Positions 34,600-45,197 are shown, counted from the first letter of the stretch. The stretch: DNA of 64,000 bases from Streptomyces bluensis (GCF_014650715.1 NZ_BMVM01000003.1:496001-560000), one strand, 5' to 3'. Notes: generated by a model not told the origin, from the letters alone. Program-made: numbers and translations.

Positions 34600-35622
34600 T
34601 TAGTACTGCTCGGTCTCCACGAAACCCGCATCCGCATCGTCATCCGCGCCAAAGGCGTCGGCCGCCGCGGTCGGGTCGAACCCGGGCGGGCTGTCCTTCA
34701 GAGCGAGACCCATCCCGGCCAGCTTCGCCTTGACCTCGTCGATCGACTTCGCACCGAAGTTACGGATGTCGAGCAGATCGGCCTCGGAGCGGGCGACGAG
34801 CTCACCCACGGAGTGGATGCCCTCACGCTTGAGGCAGTTGTACGACCGAACGGTGAGCTCCAGCTCCTCGATCGGCAGCGCCAGATCCGCGGCGAGAGCG
34901 GCGTCCGTCGGCGACGGACCCATGTCGATGCCCTCGGCGTCGATGTTCAGCTCGCGGGCGAGACCGAACAGCTCGACCAGGGTCTTACCGGCGGAAGCCA
35001 TGGCGTCACGCGGACGCATGGCCTGCTTGGTCTCGACGTCGACGATCAGCTTGTCGAAGTCGGTGCGCTGCTCGACACGCGTGGCCTCGACCTTGTACGT
35101 GACCTTCAGCACCGGCGAGTAGATCGAGTCGACCGGGATACGACCGATCTCCTGGCCGACCTGCTTGTTCTGCACGGCGGAGACGTAGCCGCGACCGCGC
35201 TCCACGGTCAGCTCCATCTCCAGCTTGCCCTTGCCGTTGAGCGTGGCGAGGACGAGGTCGGGGTTGTGCACCTCGACACCGGCCGGGGGCGCGATGTCGG
35301 CGGCGGTGACCAGACCCGGGCCCTGCTTGCGCAGGTACATCACGACAGGCTCGTCGTGCTCCGAGGAGACGACCAGCTGCTTGATGTTGAGGATCAGGTC
35401 GGTGACGTCCTCCTTGACGCCCGGCACGGTGGTGAACTCGTGCAGGACACCGTCGATCCGGATGCTGGTGACAGCCGCACCGGGGATCGACGACAGGAGC
35501 GTACGACGCAGAGAGTTACCGAGGGTGTAGCCGAAGCCCGGCTCCAGCGGCTCGATCACGAACCGGGAGCGGAACTCGTCGACGACCTCTTCGGTCAACG
35601 AGGGACGCTGAGCGATCAGCAT
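34600..35622 (-). CDS. rpoA: RNA polymerase alpha subunit
   Basis: The 340-residue protein has the N-terminal assembly domain ([21 protein letters not shown]) and the C-terminal domain that contacts UP elements and activators ([20 protein letters not shown] and [19 protein letters not shown]). The acidic tail [14 protein letters not shown] is usual for Streptomyces. It follows rpsK after 151 nt. Confidence 0.98.
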   Translation of the reverse strand: MLIAQRPSLTEEVVDEFRSRFVIEPLEPGFGYTLGNSLRRTLLSSIPGAAVTSIRIDGVLHEFTTVPGVKEDVTDLILNIKQLVVSSEHDEPVVMYLRKQGPGLVTAADIAPPAGVEVHNPDLVLATLNGKGKLEMELTVERGRGYVSAVQNKQVGQEIGRIPVDSIYSPVLKVTYKVEATRVEQRTDFDKLIVDVETKQAMRPRDAMASAGKTLVELFGLARELNIDAEGIDMGPSPTDAALAADLALPIEELELTVRSYNCLKREGIHSVGELVARSEADLLDIRNFGAKSIDEVKAKLAGMGLALKDSPPGFDPTAAADAFGADDDADAGFVETEQY

Positions 35623-35712
35623 GTGTGGATCAGATCCTTCAGTCGTGGGCGCCCGCTATATGACGCCCGACGGAACCGCCCCTGCCATAAAGGGCGGGTA
35701 CTGCAAGGGTAC

Positions 35713-35744
35713 GGGCGGTACAACCCCTAAGGGCCGCACCGCCC
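35713..35744 (-). other. Hairpin between rpsK and rpoA
   Basis: GGGCGGT (35713-35719) pairs with ACCGCCC (35738-35744), with an inner CCCTAAGGG. It lies 30 nt after the rpsK stop and about 90 nt before rpoA. It may limit read-through. Confidence 0.45.
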
Positions 35745-35773
35745 TGAAACCGCGGTCGCGAAAGCGCGAGGCG

Positions 35774-36178
35774 TCAGACGCGACGACGCTTCGGCGGACG
35801 GCAGCCGTTGTGCGGGGTCGGGGTGACGTCCTGGATGGAGCCGACTTCGAGACCGGTCGCCTGGAGCGAGCGGATGGCCGTCTCACGACCCGAGCCCGGG
35901 CCCTTCACGAAGACGTCGACCTTGCGCATGCCGTGCTCCTGCGCGCGGCGGGCGGCCGACTCGGCGGCCATCTGCGCGGCGAAGGGGGTCGACTTGCGCG
36001 AGCCCTTGAAGCCGACGTGGCCGGCGGAGGCCCAGGAGATCACGTTGCCGGACGGGTCCGTGATCGAAACGATGGTGTTGTTGAACGTGCTCTTGATGTG
36101 CGCGTGGCCGTGAGCGACGTTCTTCTTTTCCTTGCGGCGCACCTTCTTGGCAGCGCCCTGACGTCCCTTGGGGGGCAT
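35774..36178 (-). CDS. rpsK: 30S ribosomal protein S11
   Basis: The 134-residue product has [42 protein letters not shown] and the ending [16 protein letters not shown], all standard for S11. It follows rpsM after 68 nt. S11 binds the platform of the 30S subunit with S18 and S21. Confidence 0.97.
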   Translation of the reverse strand: MPPKGRQGAAKKVRRKEKKNVAHGHAHIKSTFNNTIVSITDPSGNVISWASAGHVGFKGSRKSTPFAAQMAAESAARRAQEHGMRKVDVFVKGPGSGRETAIRSLQATGLEVGSIQDVTPTPHNGCRPPKRRRV

Positions 36179-36246
36179 CTCTTAACTCCTACGGGAGGTG
36201 GTCGGTCCTACAGCGAAGACCGCTGGACGGCGAGTTTCGCTGCGGA

Positions 36247-36627
36247 CTACTTCTTGCCCGGCTTCTTCTTACCGGCGATGGCGCGACGCGGGCCCTTGCG
36301 AGTGCGGGCGTTGGTGCTGGTGCGCTGACCACGGACGGGCAGACCACGGCGGTGACGCAGGCCCTGGTAGCAGCCGATCTCGACCTTGCGGCGGATGTCG
36401 GCCTGGACCTCGCGACGGAGGTCACCCTCGGTCTTGATGTTGTTGTCCACGTACTCGCGGATCTTGACGAGCTCTTCCTCGGTCAGATCGCGCACACGGG
36501 TGTTCGGGTTGACGCCGGTCTCGGCCAGCGTCTGCTGCGAGAGGGTCCGGCCGATGCCGAACACGTAGGTGAGGGCGACCTCCACGCGCTTGTCGCGCGG
36601 GATGTCAACACCGGAAACGCGTGCCAT
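36247..36627 (-). CDS. rpsM: 30S ribosomal protein S13
   Basis: The 126-residue product begins [20 protein letters not shown] and contains [18 protein letters not shown]; the basic tail ends KKPGKK. S13 contacts tRNA and the B1 bridges of the ribosome. It follows rpmJ after about 200 nt that contain small hairpins near 36703-36748 but no gene. Confidence 0.97.
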   Translation of the reverse strand: MARVSGVDIPRDKRVEVALTYVFGIGRTLSQQTLAETGVNPNTRVRDLTEEELVKIREYVDNNIKTEGDLRREVQADIRRKVEIGCYQGLRHRRGLPVRGQRTSTNARTRKGPRRAIAGKKKPGKK

Positions 36628-36826
36628 TCAATGGCTCCAGTTGATACTCGGAGGTCTTCCGCAAAGCCGCTCCCCAGCCGCCGTACCAGGTACGAACTGG
36701 GTCCCCGGCCTCCGAACCGGGGGTGTCAGGCACCGTCGAGGCGCCTGGGCCCTGCGTATGAACAAATTCAGCTCGCGTCGCGCGAATCCCTGCGATATCG
36801 ATGCAGAGGGATCGATCGATCGTGCG

Positions 36827-36940
36827 TCAGCCCTGGCGCTGCTTGTGGCGCGGGTTCTCGCAGATGACCATGACCCGACCGTGACGGCGGATCACCCTGC
36901 ACTTGTCGCAGATCTTCTTGACGCTCGGCTTGACCTTCAT
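36827..36940 (-). CDS. rpmJ: 50S ribosomal protein L36
   Basis: This 37-residue gene reads [20 protein letters not shown] and continues to [11 protein letters not shown]. The zinc ligands Cys11, Cys14, Cys27 and His32 are all present, so this is the zinc-binding C+ form. The ATG at 36940 follows infA by 65 nt on the same strand. Streptomyces often carry a second, zinc-free L36 elsewhere under Zur control. Confidence 0.97.
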   Translation of the reverse strand: MKVKPSVKKICDKCRVIRRHGRVMVICENPRHKQRQG

Positions 36941-37005
36941 GGGATGTGAGGTTCTCCGGGTCAGTTGCCGGCGGACCCGCGGGGAACGCGGGACCTGGGC
37001 AAGAT

Positions 37006-37227
37006 CTACTTGTAGCGGTAGACGATCCGGCCACGCGTCAGGTCGTACGGAGACAGCTCCACCACGACCCGGTCGTCAGGGAGGATGCGGATGTAGTGCA
37101 TGCGCATCTTGCCGCTGATGTGTGCCAGGACCTGGTGGCCGTTCTGGAGCTCGACCTTGAACATGGCGTTCGGCAGAGACTCGACGACAGTGCCCTCGAT
37201 CTCGATGGCACCTTGCTTCTTGGCCAC
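37006..37227 (-). CDS. infA: Translation initiation factor IF-1
   Basis: The GTG at 37227 gives the standard 73 residues ([20 protein letters not shown]), an OB-fold protein that binds the A site of the 30S subunit. GAAGG lies before the start. The longer open frame upstream has no IF-1 homology and is rejected. Confidence 0.97.
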   Translation of the reverse strand: MAKKQGAIEIEGTVVESLPNAMFKVELQNGHQVLAHISGKMRMHYIRILPDDRVVVELSPYDLTRGRIVYRYK

Positions 37228-37417
37228 GCTTCGCCCTTCGAATCGACTACCTAGATCGGCTCCGGGCGACCGCATGCGGGCATACGGGAACACGAGAGCC
37301 GACGAGTCAGTCTACGTCAGCCCATCCGGAAACACGAATCGAGAAGGCTGCCCACGAAACGAGATCGTTATGCCCGGGGTGCGGGCAGTGCGGCTGCGGG
37401 CGGTGGCCGTCGTTCCG

Positions 37418-38254
37418 TCACGCCAACGGATCAGGCGCCGCGGTCACCCCATACTCCGCCAGCTTCGCCTTCCCCCCGTCGGGAGCCGTGAGCACCAGCG
37501 GGCCCGCCTCCGTCAACGCCACCGAATGCTCCCAGTGCGACGACCACGTACCGTCCGTCGTGATCACCGTCCAGTCATCCTCCAGGACCTTGGTCCTGGG
37601 GGTGCCGAGGGAGACCATGGGCTCGATGGCGAGGCAGAACCCGGGCACCAGCTTCGGGCCCTTGCCCCGCCGCCGGTCGACGTAGTTCAGCAGGTGCGGG
37701 TCCATGTGCATCTCGGTACCGATGCCGTGCCCGCCGTAGTCCTCGACGATGCCGTACTTGCCGCCGCCCGGCTTCGGCTGGCGGCGGATGTACGTCTCGA
37801 TCGCCTTGGAGACGTCCACGAGCCGGTGCCCCTGCTTCATCGCCGCGATGCCGGCCCACATCGACTCCTCGGTCACCCGGGACAGCTCGATGAGCTCCGG
37901 AGCGTGACCGGAGCCCACGAAGGCGGTGAACGCCGCGTCCCCGTGCCAGCCGTCGATGATCGCGCCCGCGTCGATCGAGATGATGTCGCCGTCCTTGAGG
38001 ACGACCTCGTCGCTCGGGATGCCGTGGACGACGACCTCGTTGACGGAGGTGCAGATGGTCGCCGGGAAGCCGCCGTAGCCCAGGAAGTTCGGCTTGGCCC
38101 CGTGCTCGGCGATCACCTTGCGGGCCACGTCGTCGAGGTCCTTGGTGGTGGCACCCGGCACGGCCGCCTCACGGGTGGCCGCGTGGATGGCTGCGACGAC
38201 CAGCCCCGCCTCGCGCATCTTGGCGATCTGCTCGGGGGTCTTGATCTGCACCAT
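37418..38254 (-). CDS. map: Methionine aminopeptidase, type I
   Basis: The enzyme removes the initiator methionine. The 278-residue product starts MVQIKTPEQIAKMREAG. Metal ligands are seen in ISIDAGAIIDGWHGDAAFT (two Asp), GGHGIGTEMHMDP (His), FCLAIEPM (Glu) and the late HWEHSVALTE (Glu). It follows adk after 195 nt that include the adk terminator, so it probably has its own promoter. Confidence 0.96.
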   Translation of the reverse strand: MVQIKTPEQIAKMREAGLVVAAIHAATREAAVPGATTKDLDDVARKVIAEHGAKPNFLGYGGFPATICTSVNEVVVHGIPSDEVVLKDGDIISIDAGAIIDGWHGDAAFTAFVGSGHAPELIELSRVTEESMWAGIAAMKQGHRLVDVSKAIETYIRRQPKPGGGKYGIVEDYGGHGIGTEMHMDPHLLNYVDRRRGKGPKLVPGFCLAIEPMVSLGTPRTKVLEDDWTVITTDGTWSSHWEHSVALTEAGPLVLTAPDGGKAKLAEYGVTAAPDPLA

Positions 38255-38396
38255 GGGGGCTACGGCCTTTCTGGACCGGAGGAAAGACGGACCATTCAAC
38301 AATACGGGTGGCGGCCGGCACCTCTCTCAGCACAGTCAGGCGCCACCAGGGGCGTCTGGGGGCGCAGCCCCCAAAAACCACACCCCCACCCGCACA

Positions 38397-38436
38397 CTTC
38401 GGCCGCGGCACCCCCGGAGGGACACCGCGGCCGAAG
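38397..38436 (-). terminator. Terminator after adk
   Basis: CTTCGGCCGCGG pairs perfectly with CCGCGGCCGAAG (12 bp) around a 16-nt loop. It begins 14 nt after the adk stop. Confidence 0.8.
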
Positions 38437-38449
38437 ACATCCAGCTCGA

Positions 38450-39112
38450 CTACTTGTCGTCGTCCTTGCGCTTCAACGCTTCCATCGCCCGCACGGTGAC
38501 CTCTTCCACCTTGCCGAGCGCGGAGATCGTCACCACCAGGCCCTGGGCCTTGTAGTAGTCGATGATCGGCTCGGTCTGCGTGTGGTAGACCTCCAGCCGC
38601 TTGCGCACGGTCTCCTCGGAGTCGTCGTCGCGCTGGTACAGCTCGCCGCCGCACACATCGCAGACGCCCTCGTCCTTCGGTGCCTTGTACGACACGTGGA
38701 AGACGTGGGACGAGTCGTTCCGGCAGATGCGGCGGCCGGCGATCCGCTTGACGACCTCGTCCTCGGGGACCTCCAGGTCCAGCACCGCGTCCAGCTTCAT
38801 GCCCTCGGAGGTGAGCATCTCGTCCAGCGCCTCGGCCTGCGAGACGTTCCGCGGGAAGCCGTCGAGCAGGAAGCCGCTCGCGGCGTCCGGCTGCTCCATG
38901 CGGTCCTTGGCCATCGCGATGGTGACCTCGTCCGGCACCAGCTCGCCCTTGTCCATGAAGGACTTCGCGAGTTTGCCGAGCTCCGTCTGCTGGCTGATGT
39001 TCGCACGGAAGAGGTCGCCCGTGGAGATGTGCGGGATCGACAGGTTCTTGGCAAGGAACGCGGCCTGCGTTCCCTTGCCGGCACCGGGCGGCCCGACGAG
39101 GACGATTCGCAT
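38450..39112 (-). CDS. adk: Adenylate kinase
   Basis: Adk converts ATP and AMP to two ADP. The 220-residue protein begins [17 protein letters not shown] with the P loop at 7-15, then [11 protein letters not shown] and [13 protein letters not shown]. The long lid carries [10 protein letters not shown] and [12 protein letters not shown]; three Cys remain of the four-ligand zinc site, with Asp or Ser in the place of the fourth. Its ATG overlaps the secY stop by one nucleotide (TGATG), so translation is coupled. Confidence 0.96.
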   Translation of the reverse strand: MRIVLVGPPGAGKGTQAAFLAKNLSIPHISTGDLFRANISQQTELGKLAKSFMDKGELVPDEVTIAMAKDRMEQPDAASGFLLDGFPRNVSQAEALDEMLTSEGMKLDAVLDLEVPEDEVVKRIAGRRICRNDSSHVFHVSYKAPKDEGVCDVCGGELYQRDDDSEETVRKRLEVYHTQTEPIIDYYKAQGLVVTISALGKVEEVTVRAMEALKRKDDDK

Positions 39113-40425
39113 CAGCGGAGGAACCCTTCGTAATTGCGCTGCTGAAGCTGGCTCTCGATCTGCTTCACCGTCTCCAGACCCACACCCACGATGATCAGGA
39201 TGCTGGTTCCGCCGAAGGGGAAGTTCTGGTTTGCCCCGAAACCAGCCAACGCCATCGTTGGGACGAGGGCGATCAGCCCCAGATACAGCGAGCCCGGCCA
39301 AGTGATCCTGTTGAGCACGTACGAAAGGTACTCAGCGGTCGGCCGACCAGCCCGGATGCCCGGGATGAAGCCACCATACTTCTTCATGTTGTCCGCGACT
39401 TCCTCGGGGTTGAACGAGATGGCCACGTAGAAGAAGGCGAAGAAAACGATGAGGAAGAAGTAGAGGGTGATGTGCGCGGGCGCCGCCGTGTCCGCCAGGT
39501 TCTGCTGGATCCACGTCGCCCAGCCCGCCTGAGAATTCGAGAACTGGACGATCAACGCGGGAATGTAGAGCAGCGACGAGGCGAAGATGACGGGGATCAC
39601 ACCCGCCTGGTTCACCTTCAGCGGGATGTACGTCGAGGTGCCCCCGTAGGAACGGCGGCCGATCATGCGCTTCGCGTACTGGACCGGGATACGGCGCTGG
39701 GCCTGCTCGACGAAGACCACGAGCGCGACCATGACCAGGCCGACCGCGATGACGGTGGCGAACTCGATCCAGCCGTCCGCCAGGTTGCCCTGCTTCTTGA
39801 TCGCCCACAGCGCGGACGGGAAGGTGGCGGCGATCGAGATGAACATCAGGATCGACATGCCGTTGCCGATGCCGCGGTCGGTGATGAGCTCACCGAGCCA
39901 CATGACGACGGCCGTACCGGCGGTCATCACGATCACCATGGTGATGGTGGTGAAGATCGAGCGGTCCGGGACGATGGAGCTCGCCAGGTTGCAGTTGGAG
40001 AACAGCGAGCCGCTGCGGGCGGTGGCCACCAGACCCGTGCCCTGGAGGATCGCCAGGGCCACCGTGAGGTAGCGCGTGTACTGTGTGATCTTGGCCGTAC
40101 CGGCCTGGCCCTCCTTCTTGAGGGCTTCCAGGCGCGGGATCACGACGGTCAGCAGCTGCAGAATGATGCTCGCCGTGATGTACGGCATGATGCCGAGCGC
40201 GAAGACCGTGATCTGGAGCAGCGCGCCGCCACTGAACATGTTGACCAGACCGAACAGGCCCTGGTTGGCGTTCGCCTGATCAATGCAGTACTGGACAGCG
40301 GAGTAGTCGACGCCCGGGATCGGAACGTGCGTACCGATCCGGTAGATCACGATGATGCCGAGCGTGAAGAGCAGCTTCTTGCGCAGGTCGGGCGTCCTGA
40401 ACGCCCGGGCGAACGCGGTGAGCAC
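39112..40425 (-). CDS. secY: Preprotein translocase subunit SecY
   Basis: SecY is the channel of the Sec translocon. The 437-residue protein has ten transmembrane helices, starting [20 protein letters not shown], with [15 protein letters not shown] in helix 2 and [23 protein letters not shown] before helix 9. It lies 233 nt after rplO, with a hairpin in between, and is tightly coupled with adk. Confidence 0.97.
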   Translation of the reverse strand: MLTAFARAFRTPDLRKKLLFTLGIIVIYRIGTHVPIPGVDYSAVQYCIDQANANQGLFGLVNMFSGGALLQITVFALGIMPYITASIILQLLTVVIPRLEALKKEGQAGTAKITQYTRYLTVALAILQGTGLVATARSGSLFSNCNLASSIVPDRSIFTTITMVIVMTAGTAVVMWLGELITDRGIGNGMSILMFISIAATFPSALWAIKKQGNLADGWIEFATVIAVGLVMVALVVFVEQAQRRIPVQYAKRMIGRRSYGGTSTYIPLKVNQAGVIPVIFASSLLYIPALIVQFSNSQAGWATWIQQNLADTAAPAHITLYFFLIVFFAFFYVAISFNPEEVADNMKKYGGFIPGIRAGRPTAEYLSYVLNRITWPGSLYLGLIALVPTMALAGFGANQNFPFGGTSILIIVGVGLETVKQIESQLQQRNYEGFLR

Positions 40426-40590
40426 GGTGCCTCCTGCGACCCCCGCGCTTCTGCGTCAAGGGTGACGGTCTTGAGGTTCGACGAATATGTAACGGTCAAC
40501 TGCCGCTCAGGGTGCCCCATGTGGCGCACTCTGTGAAAGATGGCAGTGGAGGCCACCTTACCGGCGAGACTGCCCCCTCGGAACGACCAA

Positions 40591-40621
40591 CCGGGGATAC
40601 CCCTTTTGTGGGCATCCCCGG
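40591..40621 (-). terminator. Hairpin between rplO and secY
   Basis: CCGGGGATACCC (40591-40602) pairs with GGGCATCCCCGG (40610-40621) with one mismatch and a CTTTTGT loop. It lies 38 nt after the rplO stop and may act as a partial terminator between the spc ribosomal genes and secY-adk. Confidence 0.65.
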
Positions 40622-40658
40622 TGGGATCGTTCAGGTCATCGAGACGCCTGCCGTGAGG

Positions 40659-41114
40659 TCAGACGAGCTCGGTGACGGTACCGCCGGCGGCGGTGATCTT
40701 CTCCTTGGCGGAGCCGGAGACGGCGTCGACCGTCACCTGCAGCGCCACGGAGACCTCGCCCTGGCCGAGGACCTTGACAAGGCTGTTCTTGCGGACGGCA
40801 CCCTTGGCGACCAGGTCGGCAACGGTGACCTCCCCACCCTCGGGGTAGAGGGCGGCGAGCTTGTCCAGGTTCACGACCTGGTACTCCGTCTTGAACGGGT
40901 TCTTGAAGCCCTTCAGCTTCGGGAGGCGCATGTGCAGCGGCATCTGGCCACCCTCGAAGCGCTCCGGAACCTGGTAACGGGCCTTCGTGCCCTTGGTACC
41001 ACGACCGGCCGTCTTACCCTTCGACGCCTCACCACGACCGACACGGGTCTTGGCGGTCTTGGCGCCCGGGGCGGGACGGAGGTTGTGGATCTTGAGCGGG
41101 TTCTGCTCCGCCAT
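40659..41114 (-). CDS. rplO: 50S ribosomal protein L15
   Basis: The 151-residue product begins [20 protein letters not shown] and contains the Gly-rich [21 protein letters not shown] that threads into 23S rRNA. The start lies two nucleotides after the rpmD stop. Confidence 0.97.
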   Translation of the reverse strand: MAEQNPLKIHNLRPAPGAKTAKTRVGRGEASKGKTAGRGTKGTKARYQVPERFEGGQMPLHMRLPKLKGFKNPFKTEYQVVNLDKLAALYPEGGEVTVADLVAKGAVRKNSLVKVLGQGEVSVALQVTVDAVSGSAKEKITAAGGTVTELV

Positions 41115-41116
41115 GA

Positions 41117-41299
41117 TCAGTCGACCTCCTCGACCGTCACGAGGTGGCGGACGGTGTGCACCATGCCGCGGAACTCGGGGCGGTCCTCCTTGACGACCTG
41201 CGTGTTGATGCCCTTGAGACCAAGGGAGCGCAGGGTGTCACGGTGGTTCTGCTTGCTGCCGATGTAGGACTTGACCTGCGTAATCTTGAGCTGCGCCAT
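41117..41299 (-). CDS. rpmD: 50S ribosomal protein L30
   Basis: The ATG at 41299 gives 60 residues: [20 protein letters not shown], then [14 protein letters not shown] and HLVTVEEVD. This is the short bacterial L30. Gaps to rpsE and rplO are two nucleotides each. Confidence 0.97.
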   Translation of the reverse strand: MAQLKITQVKSYIGSKQNHRDTLRSLGLKGINTQVVKEDRPEFRGMVHTVRHLVTVEEVD

Positions 41300-41301
41300 G
41301 A

Positions 41302-41907
41302 TTACGCACCCGCCCCGGCACGCGCACGCAGCAGGGCCGCGGGGGCGACGTCCTCCAGCGGCAGACCGCGGCGGGCCGCGATCTCCTCGGGACGCTGCAA
41401 ACCCTTCAGGGCCGCCACGGTCGCGTGCACGATGTTGATCGCGTTGTCGGAGCCGAGCGACTTCGACAGAACGTCGTGGATACCGGCGCACTCCAGCACG
41501 GCACGCACCGGACCACCGGCGATCACACCGGTACCGGGCGACGCGGGCTTGAGCAGCACGACGCCGGCAGCCTTCTCACCCTGGATCGGGTGCGGGATGG
41601 TGCCCTGGATCCGGGGGACCTTGAAGAAGTGCTTCTTGGCCTCCTCAACGCCCTTGGCGATGGCGGCCGGCACCTCCTTGGCCTTGCCGTAACCGACACC
41701 CACGGTGCCGTCACCGTCGCCCACCACGACCAGCGCGGTGAAGCTGAAGCGACGACCACCCTTCACAACCTTGGCGACGCGGTTGATCGCGACGACGCGC
41801 TCAACGTACGCGGTCTTCTCGGCGGCAGCTGCGCCGCCGTCACGGCCCTTCCGGTCCCGCCGCTCGCCGCCACCGGCACCGCCACCGCGGCGCTGGGGTC
41901 CAGCCAT
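41302..41907 (-). CDS. rpsE: 30S ribosomal protein S5
   Basis: The 201-residue product has a basic Gly/Arg-rich N-terminal extension of about 35 residues, then [20 protein letters not shown] with the lysine-glycine loop where spectinomycin resistance arises, and the S5 C-terminal block [20 protein letters not shown]. The spectinomycin loop looks unaltered. Confidence 0.97.
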   Translation of the reverse strand: MAGPQRRGGGAGGGERRDRKGRDGGAAAAEKTAYVERVVAINRVAKVVKGGRRFSFTALVVVGDGDGTVGVGYGKAKEVPAAIAKGVEEAKKHFFKVPRIQGTIPHPIQGEKAAGVVLLKPASPGTGVIAGGPVRAVLECAGIHDVLSKSLGSDNAINIVHATVAALKGLQRPEEIAARRGLPLEDVAPAALLRARAGAGA

Positions 41908-41943
41908 TGGATTACCTCTCTCTTTCCGCTAGCTACAAGCGGC

Positions 41944-42327
41944 TCAGAACTTGAGCCCGGCTTCGCGGGCGGCGTCCGCCAGGGCGGCGATGCGCCCGGC
42001 GTACTGGTTGCCACCACGGTCGAACACGACGGCCTCGACACCGGCGGCCTTGGCACGCTCGGCGACCAGGGCGCCGACCTGCTTGGCCTGCGCGGACTTG
42101 TCGCCCTCGCCACCGCGGACGGAAGCGTCCAGCGTGGACGCCGATGCCAGGGTGTGGCCCTTCAGGTCGTCGATCACCTGCGCCACGATGTGGCGGTTGG
42201 AGCGGGTCACGACCAGACGGGGACGCTCCGCCGTACCGTTGATCCGCTTGCGGATCCGGATGTGACGGCGCTTGATCGCGGCGCGCTTGTAGGCGTCGCC
42301 CTTGAGGATCTTCTGCCCGTATGCCAT
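41944..42327 (-). CDS. rplR: 50S ribosomal protein L18
   Basis: The 127-residue product has [31 protein letters not shown] and the ending [20 protein letters not shown]18 binds 5S rRNA. It lies between rplF (3-nt gap) and rpsE (36-nt gap). Confidence 0.97.
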   Translation of the reverse strand: MAYGQKILKGDAYKRAAIKRRHIRIRKRINGTAERPRLVVTRSNRHIVAQVIDDLKGHTLASASTLDASVRGGEGDKSAQAKQVGALVAERAKAAGVEAVVFDRGGNQYAGRIAALADAAREAGLKF

Positions 42328-42330
42328 GGC

Positions 42331-42870
42331 TTACTTACCCGCCTTTCCGACCTTGCGGCGGATGACTTCGCCCTCGTACTTGACGCCCTTGGCCTTGTAC
42401 GGGTCGGGCTTGCGGAGCTTGCGGATGTTGGCCGCGACCTCGCCGACCTTCTGCTTGTCGATGCCCTCGACCTGGAAGCGGGTCGGGGTCTCCACCTTGA
42501 AGGTGATGCCCTCGGGCGCCTCGACGGTGATCGGGTGGCTGTAACCGAGGGCGAACTCCAGGTTCGATCCCTTGGCGGTCACGCGGTAACCGACACCGCT
42601 GATTTCGAGCTTCTTCACGTAACCCTGGGTCACGCCGGTGATCATGTTCGCCACCAGCGTGCGGGACAGGCCGTGCAGGGCCTTGTTCTGACGCTCGTCG
42701 TTGGGGCGGGTCACCGAGAGGGTGCCGTCCTCGCCCTTGGCGATGTCGATCGGCGCCGCGATGGTGTGGGTCAGCGTGCCCTTGGGGCCCTTGACCGCGA
42801 CCGTACGGCCGTCGATGGTGACGTCCACGCCGGCGGGAACCGCGATGGGGAGCTTGCCGATGCGCGACAT
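42331..42870 (-). CDS. rplF: 50S ribosomal protein L6
   Basis: The 179-residue product begins [20 protein letters not shown] and ends with the L6 C-terminal signature [20 protein letters not shown]. It has the two alpha-beta repeats typical of the family. Confidence 0.97.
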   Translation of the reverse strand: MSRIGKLPIAVPAGVDVTIDGRTVAVKGPKGTLTHTIAAPIDIAKGEDGTLSVTRPNDERQNKALHGLSRTLVANMITGVTQGYVKKLEISGVGYRVTAKGSNLEFALGYSHPITVEAPEGITFKVETPTRFQVEGIDKQKVGEVAANIRKLRKPDPYKAKGVKYEGEVIRRKVGKAGK

Positions 42871-42894
42871 AGCTGTTTCCTCCGTTCCCTTCTG

Positions 42895-43293
42895 CTACCA
42901 GACGTAGGCGAGGACTTCCCCACCCACGCCCTTCTTGCCGGCCTGCTTGTCGGTGAGGAGCCCGTGAGACGTGGAGATGATCGCCACGCCGAGGCCGCCG
43001 AGCACCTTCGGCAGGTTGGTGGACTTCGCGTACACCCGGAGACCGGGCTTGGAGATCCGCTTGATGCCCGCGATGGAGCGCTCACGGTTGGGGCCGAACT
43101 TCAGCTCCAGGACGAGGTTCTTGCCGACCTCGGCGTCCTCGACCTTCCAGCCCGTGATGAAGCCCTCCTGCTGGAGGATCTCCGCGATGTGCGACTTGAT
43201 CTTGGACGCCGGCATCGTCACGGAGTCGTGGTATGCCGAGTTCGCGTTCCGCAGACGCGTAAGCATGTCTGCGATCGGATCAGTCATGGTCAT
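42895..43293 (-). CDS. rpsH: 30S ribosomal protein S8
   Basis: The ATG at 43293 gives 132 residues, [20 protein letters not shown]; a second ATG two codons later is equally possible. The C-terminus has [16 protein letters not shown]. In E. coli S8 represses its own operon by binding mRNA; the 211-nt gap upstream here carries strong hairpins. Confidence 0.97.
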   Translation of the reverse strand: MTMTDPIADMLTRLRNANSAYHDSVTMPASKIKSHIAEILQQEGFITGWKVEDAEVGKNLVLELKFGPNRERSIAGIKRISKPGLRVYAKSTNLPKVLGGLGVAIISTSHGLLTDKQAGKKGVGGEVLAYVW

Positions 43294-43407
43294 GAATTGG
43301 CCTTCGGCCTCTCTCGCCGGGGTTTCCTGGTGCGCCATCCCTCTCCCCGATCCGAGACGGGGCGGGTGCGGCACGGTGGACCTACGGCGTAGTAAGTCGT
43401 ATGGGCG

Positions 43408-43455
43408 TCAGGCGCCCAACCCTCCAAGGCTAAGCCATGGAGAGGTGGGCCCCTG
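43408..43455 (-). other. Long hairpin between rpsN and rpsH
   Basis: TCAGGCGCCCAACCCTCCA pairs with TGGAGAGGTGGGCCCCTGA (two or three mismatches) around a small inner GGC-TAA-GCC hairpin. It lies about 115 nt upstream of rpsH. A binding site for an autoregulating ribosomal protein is one possibility. Confidence 0.5.
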
Positions 43456-43486
43456 ACACTGCCCTTTACTTACCGAGAGCTTCAGG

Positions 43487-43506
43487 AATCCCTTATTACA
43501 GGGATT
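43487..43506 (-). terminator. Hairpin at the rpsN stop codon
   Basis: AATCCCT pairs perfectly with AGGGATT around six nucleotides; its 5' arm on the mRNA includes the end of rpsN. It may be a partial terminator. Confidence 0.5.
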
Positions 43507-43690
43507 ACCAGGAGCTCTTGGTCACGCCCGGCAGCTCGCCACGGTGAGCCATCTCACGAAGGCACACGCGGCACAGGCCGAACTTGCGGTACACGGAGTG
43601 GGGACGGCCGCAGCGCTGGCAGCGCGTGTAGCCACGCACACCGAACTTGGGCTTGCGGGCAGCCTTCGCGATCAGAGCCTTCTTCGCCAT
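43505..43690 (-). CDS. rpsN: 30S ribosomal protein S14, type Z
   Basis: The ATG at 43690 gives the usual 61 residues [20 protein letters not shown]. The zinc ribbon CQRCGRPH...CRVC is intact, so this is the zinc-dependent form; Streptomyces also have a zinc-free S14 elsewhere. It follows rplE after five nucleotides. Confidence 0.97.
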   Translation of the reverse strand: MAKKALIAKAARKPKFGVRGYTRCQRCGRPHSVYRKFGLCRVCLREMAHRGELPGVTKSSW

Positions 43691-43695
43691 CTCGC

Positions 43696-44253
43696 TCACG
43701 CCTCCTTGAAGGGGAAGCCGAGGTGACGGAGGAGCGCGCGGCCCTCAGCGTCGTTGGTCGCCGTGGTGACCACGGTGATGTCCATACCCCGGACGCGGTC
43801 GATCTTGTCCTGGTCGATCTCGTGGAACATGACCTGCTCCGTGAGACCGAAGGTGTAGTTGCCACGGCCGTCGAACTGCTTGGGGGACAGACCGCGGAAG
43901 TCGCGGATGCGCGGGAGCGCGAGCGACAGGGTGCGGTCCAGGAACTCCCACATGCGGTCGCCACGGAGCGTGACGTGGGCACCGATCGGCTGGCCCTCAC
44001 GCAGCTTGAACTGCGCGATGGACTTGCGGGCCTTGGTGACGGCCGGCTTCTGACCGGTGATGGTGGTCAGGTCGCGGATCGCACCCTCGATCAGCTTCGA
44101 GTCACGGGCGGCGTCGCCGACACCCATGTTGACCACGATCTTGACGAGACCGGGGATCTGCATGACGTTCTCGTACTTGAACTCGTCACGCAGCTTGCCC
44201 GCGATCTCCTCGCGGTACTTCGTCTTCAGACGCGGAGTGGTGGTGGTAGCCAT
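43696..44253 (-). CDS. rplE: 50S ribosomal protein L5
   Basis: The 185-residue product has [40 protein letters not shown] and the ending [17 protein letters not shown]5 binds 5S rRNA and contacts P-site tRNA. Its start shares one nucleotide with the rplX stop. Confidence 0.97.
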   Translation of the reverse strand: MATTTTPRLKTKYREEIAGKLRDEFKYENVMQIPGLVKIVVNMGVGDAARDSKLIEGAIRDLTTITGQKPAVTKARKSIAQFKLREGQPIGAHVTLRGDRMWEFLDRTLSLALPRIRDFRGLSPKQFDGRGNYTFGLTEQVMFHEIDQDKIDRVRGMDITVVTTATNDAEGRALLRHLGFPFKEA

Positions 44254-44576
44254 CAGATGTCCTCACCCGTCCGCTTGGCAACGCGGATCTTGTTGCCCTC
44301 TTCGTCGAAGCGGTAACCGACGCGGGTCACGACCTTCTTGCCGTCCTTCTCGACGACGAGCTGGACGTTGGACACGTGGACCGGCGCCTCGGTGGTCACG
44401 ATGCCACCGGCCTGCGAGCCCTTGGCGGTCGGACCAGCCTTGGTGTGCTTCTTGACCCGGTTGACACCCTCGACCAGGACACGGTCCTCGCGGGGGTAGG
44501 CCGCGATGACCTTGCCCTGCTTGCCCTTGTCCTTGCCGGTGATGACCTGGACCAGGTCGCCCTTCTTGATCTTCAT
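44253..44576 (-). CDS. rplX: 50S ribosomal protein L24
   Basis: The 107-residue product begins [20 protein letters not shown], the KOW motif of L24, an early assembly protein. It lies two nucleotides after rplN. Confidence 0.97.
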   Translation of the reverse strand: MKIKKGDLVQVITGKDKGKQGKVIAAYPREDRVLVEGVNRVKKHTKAGPTAKGSQAGGIVTTEAPVHVSNVQLVVEKDGKKVVTRVGYRFDEEGNKIRVAKRTGEDI

Positions 44577-44578
44577 GC

Positions 44579-44947
44579 TTACAGCACCTCCGGCGCGAGC
44601 GAGATGATCTTCATGAACTTCTTCTCGCGCAGCTCACGGCCGACCGGGCCGAAGATGCGGGTGCCGCGAGGGTCGCCGTCGTTCTTCAGAATGACGGCGG
44701 CGTTCTCGTCGAAGCGGATGTACGAGCCGTCCGGACGGCGACGCTCCTTGACGGTGCGAACGATGACCGCCTTGACGACGTCACCCTTCTTCACGTTGCC
44801 ACCGGGGATCGCGTCCTTGACGGTGGCGACGATGACGTCACCGATGCCCGCGTAGCGGCGACCGGAGCCACCGAGCACACGGATGCAAAGGATTTCCTTC
44901 GCACCCGTGTTGTCGGCGACACGCAGTCGCGACTCCTGCTGGATCAC
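44579..44947 (-). CDS. rplN: 50S ribosomal protein L14
   Basis: The 122-residue product begins [20 protein letters not shown] and ends [16 protein letters not shown], as in all L14. A 250-nt gap full of hairpins separates it from rpsQ, which is unusually long for this operon. Confidence 0.97.
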   Translation of the reverse strand: MIQQESRLRVADNTGAKEILCIRVLGGSGRRYAGIGDVIVATVKDAIPGGNVKKGDVVKAVIVRTVKERRRPDGSYIRFDENAAVILKNDGDPRGTRIFGPVGRELREKKFMKIISLAPEVL

Positions 44948-44980
44948 GTCTATCTCCTGATCGTCTGCCGGTTCCCGCAG

Positions 44981-45193
44981 CGACCTTTTCGGGTCGGGCC
45001 TGCGAGCCTGGCGGAACTGTCCTGCGGGTTCTTCCCGCAGGAATTACTTGGGCCTCTTGAGGCGGGAAACCCCACGCCGGGGTGCACCGCACGGGCCGAA
45101 AGGCCCGGAACAGCGCCCGGCCGGGGGCCGCGGGACTTCCGTCCCGTCGGCCCCAAACCGTCTGGCGGGGGCAGCGGGGGCTTCAGCCCCCGC
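44981..45193 (-). other. Five hairpins in the rpsQ-rplN gap
   Basis: Stems are CGACC/GGTCG (44981-44996), CCTGCGGG/CCCGCAGG (45021-45041), CGGGCC/GGCCCG (45092-45107), GGGGCCGCGGGAC with GTCCCGTCGGCCCC (45124-45154, one bulge) and GCGGGGGC/GCCCCCGC (45174-45193). The last begins five nucleotides after the rpsQ stop on the mRNA. The gap holds no gene. Attenuation or RNA processing between the S10 and spc parts is likely. Confidence 0.75.
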
Positions 45194-45197
45194 TTGG

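Noticed and set aside
38356..38372. GGGGGC-GCA-GCCCCC hairpin as map or adk terminator
   Set aside because: The A/T tract lies on the wrong side for minus-strand transcripts; the 12-bp stem at 38397 is the better terminator.
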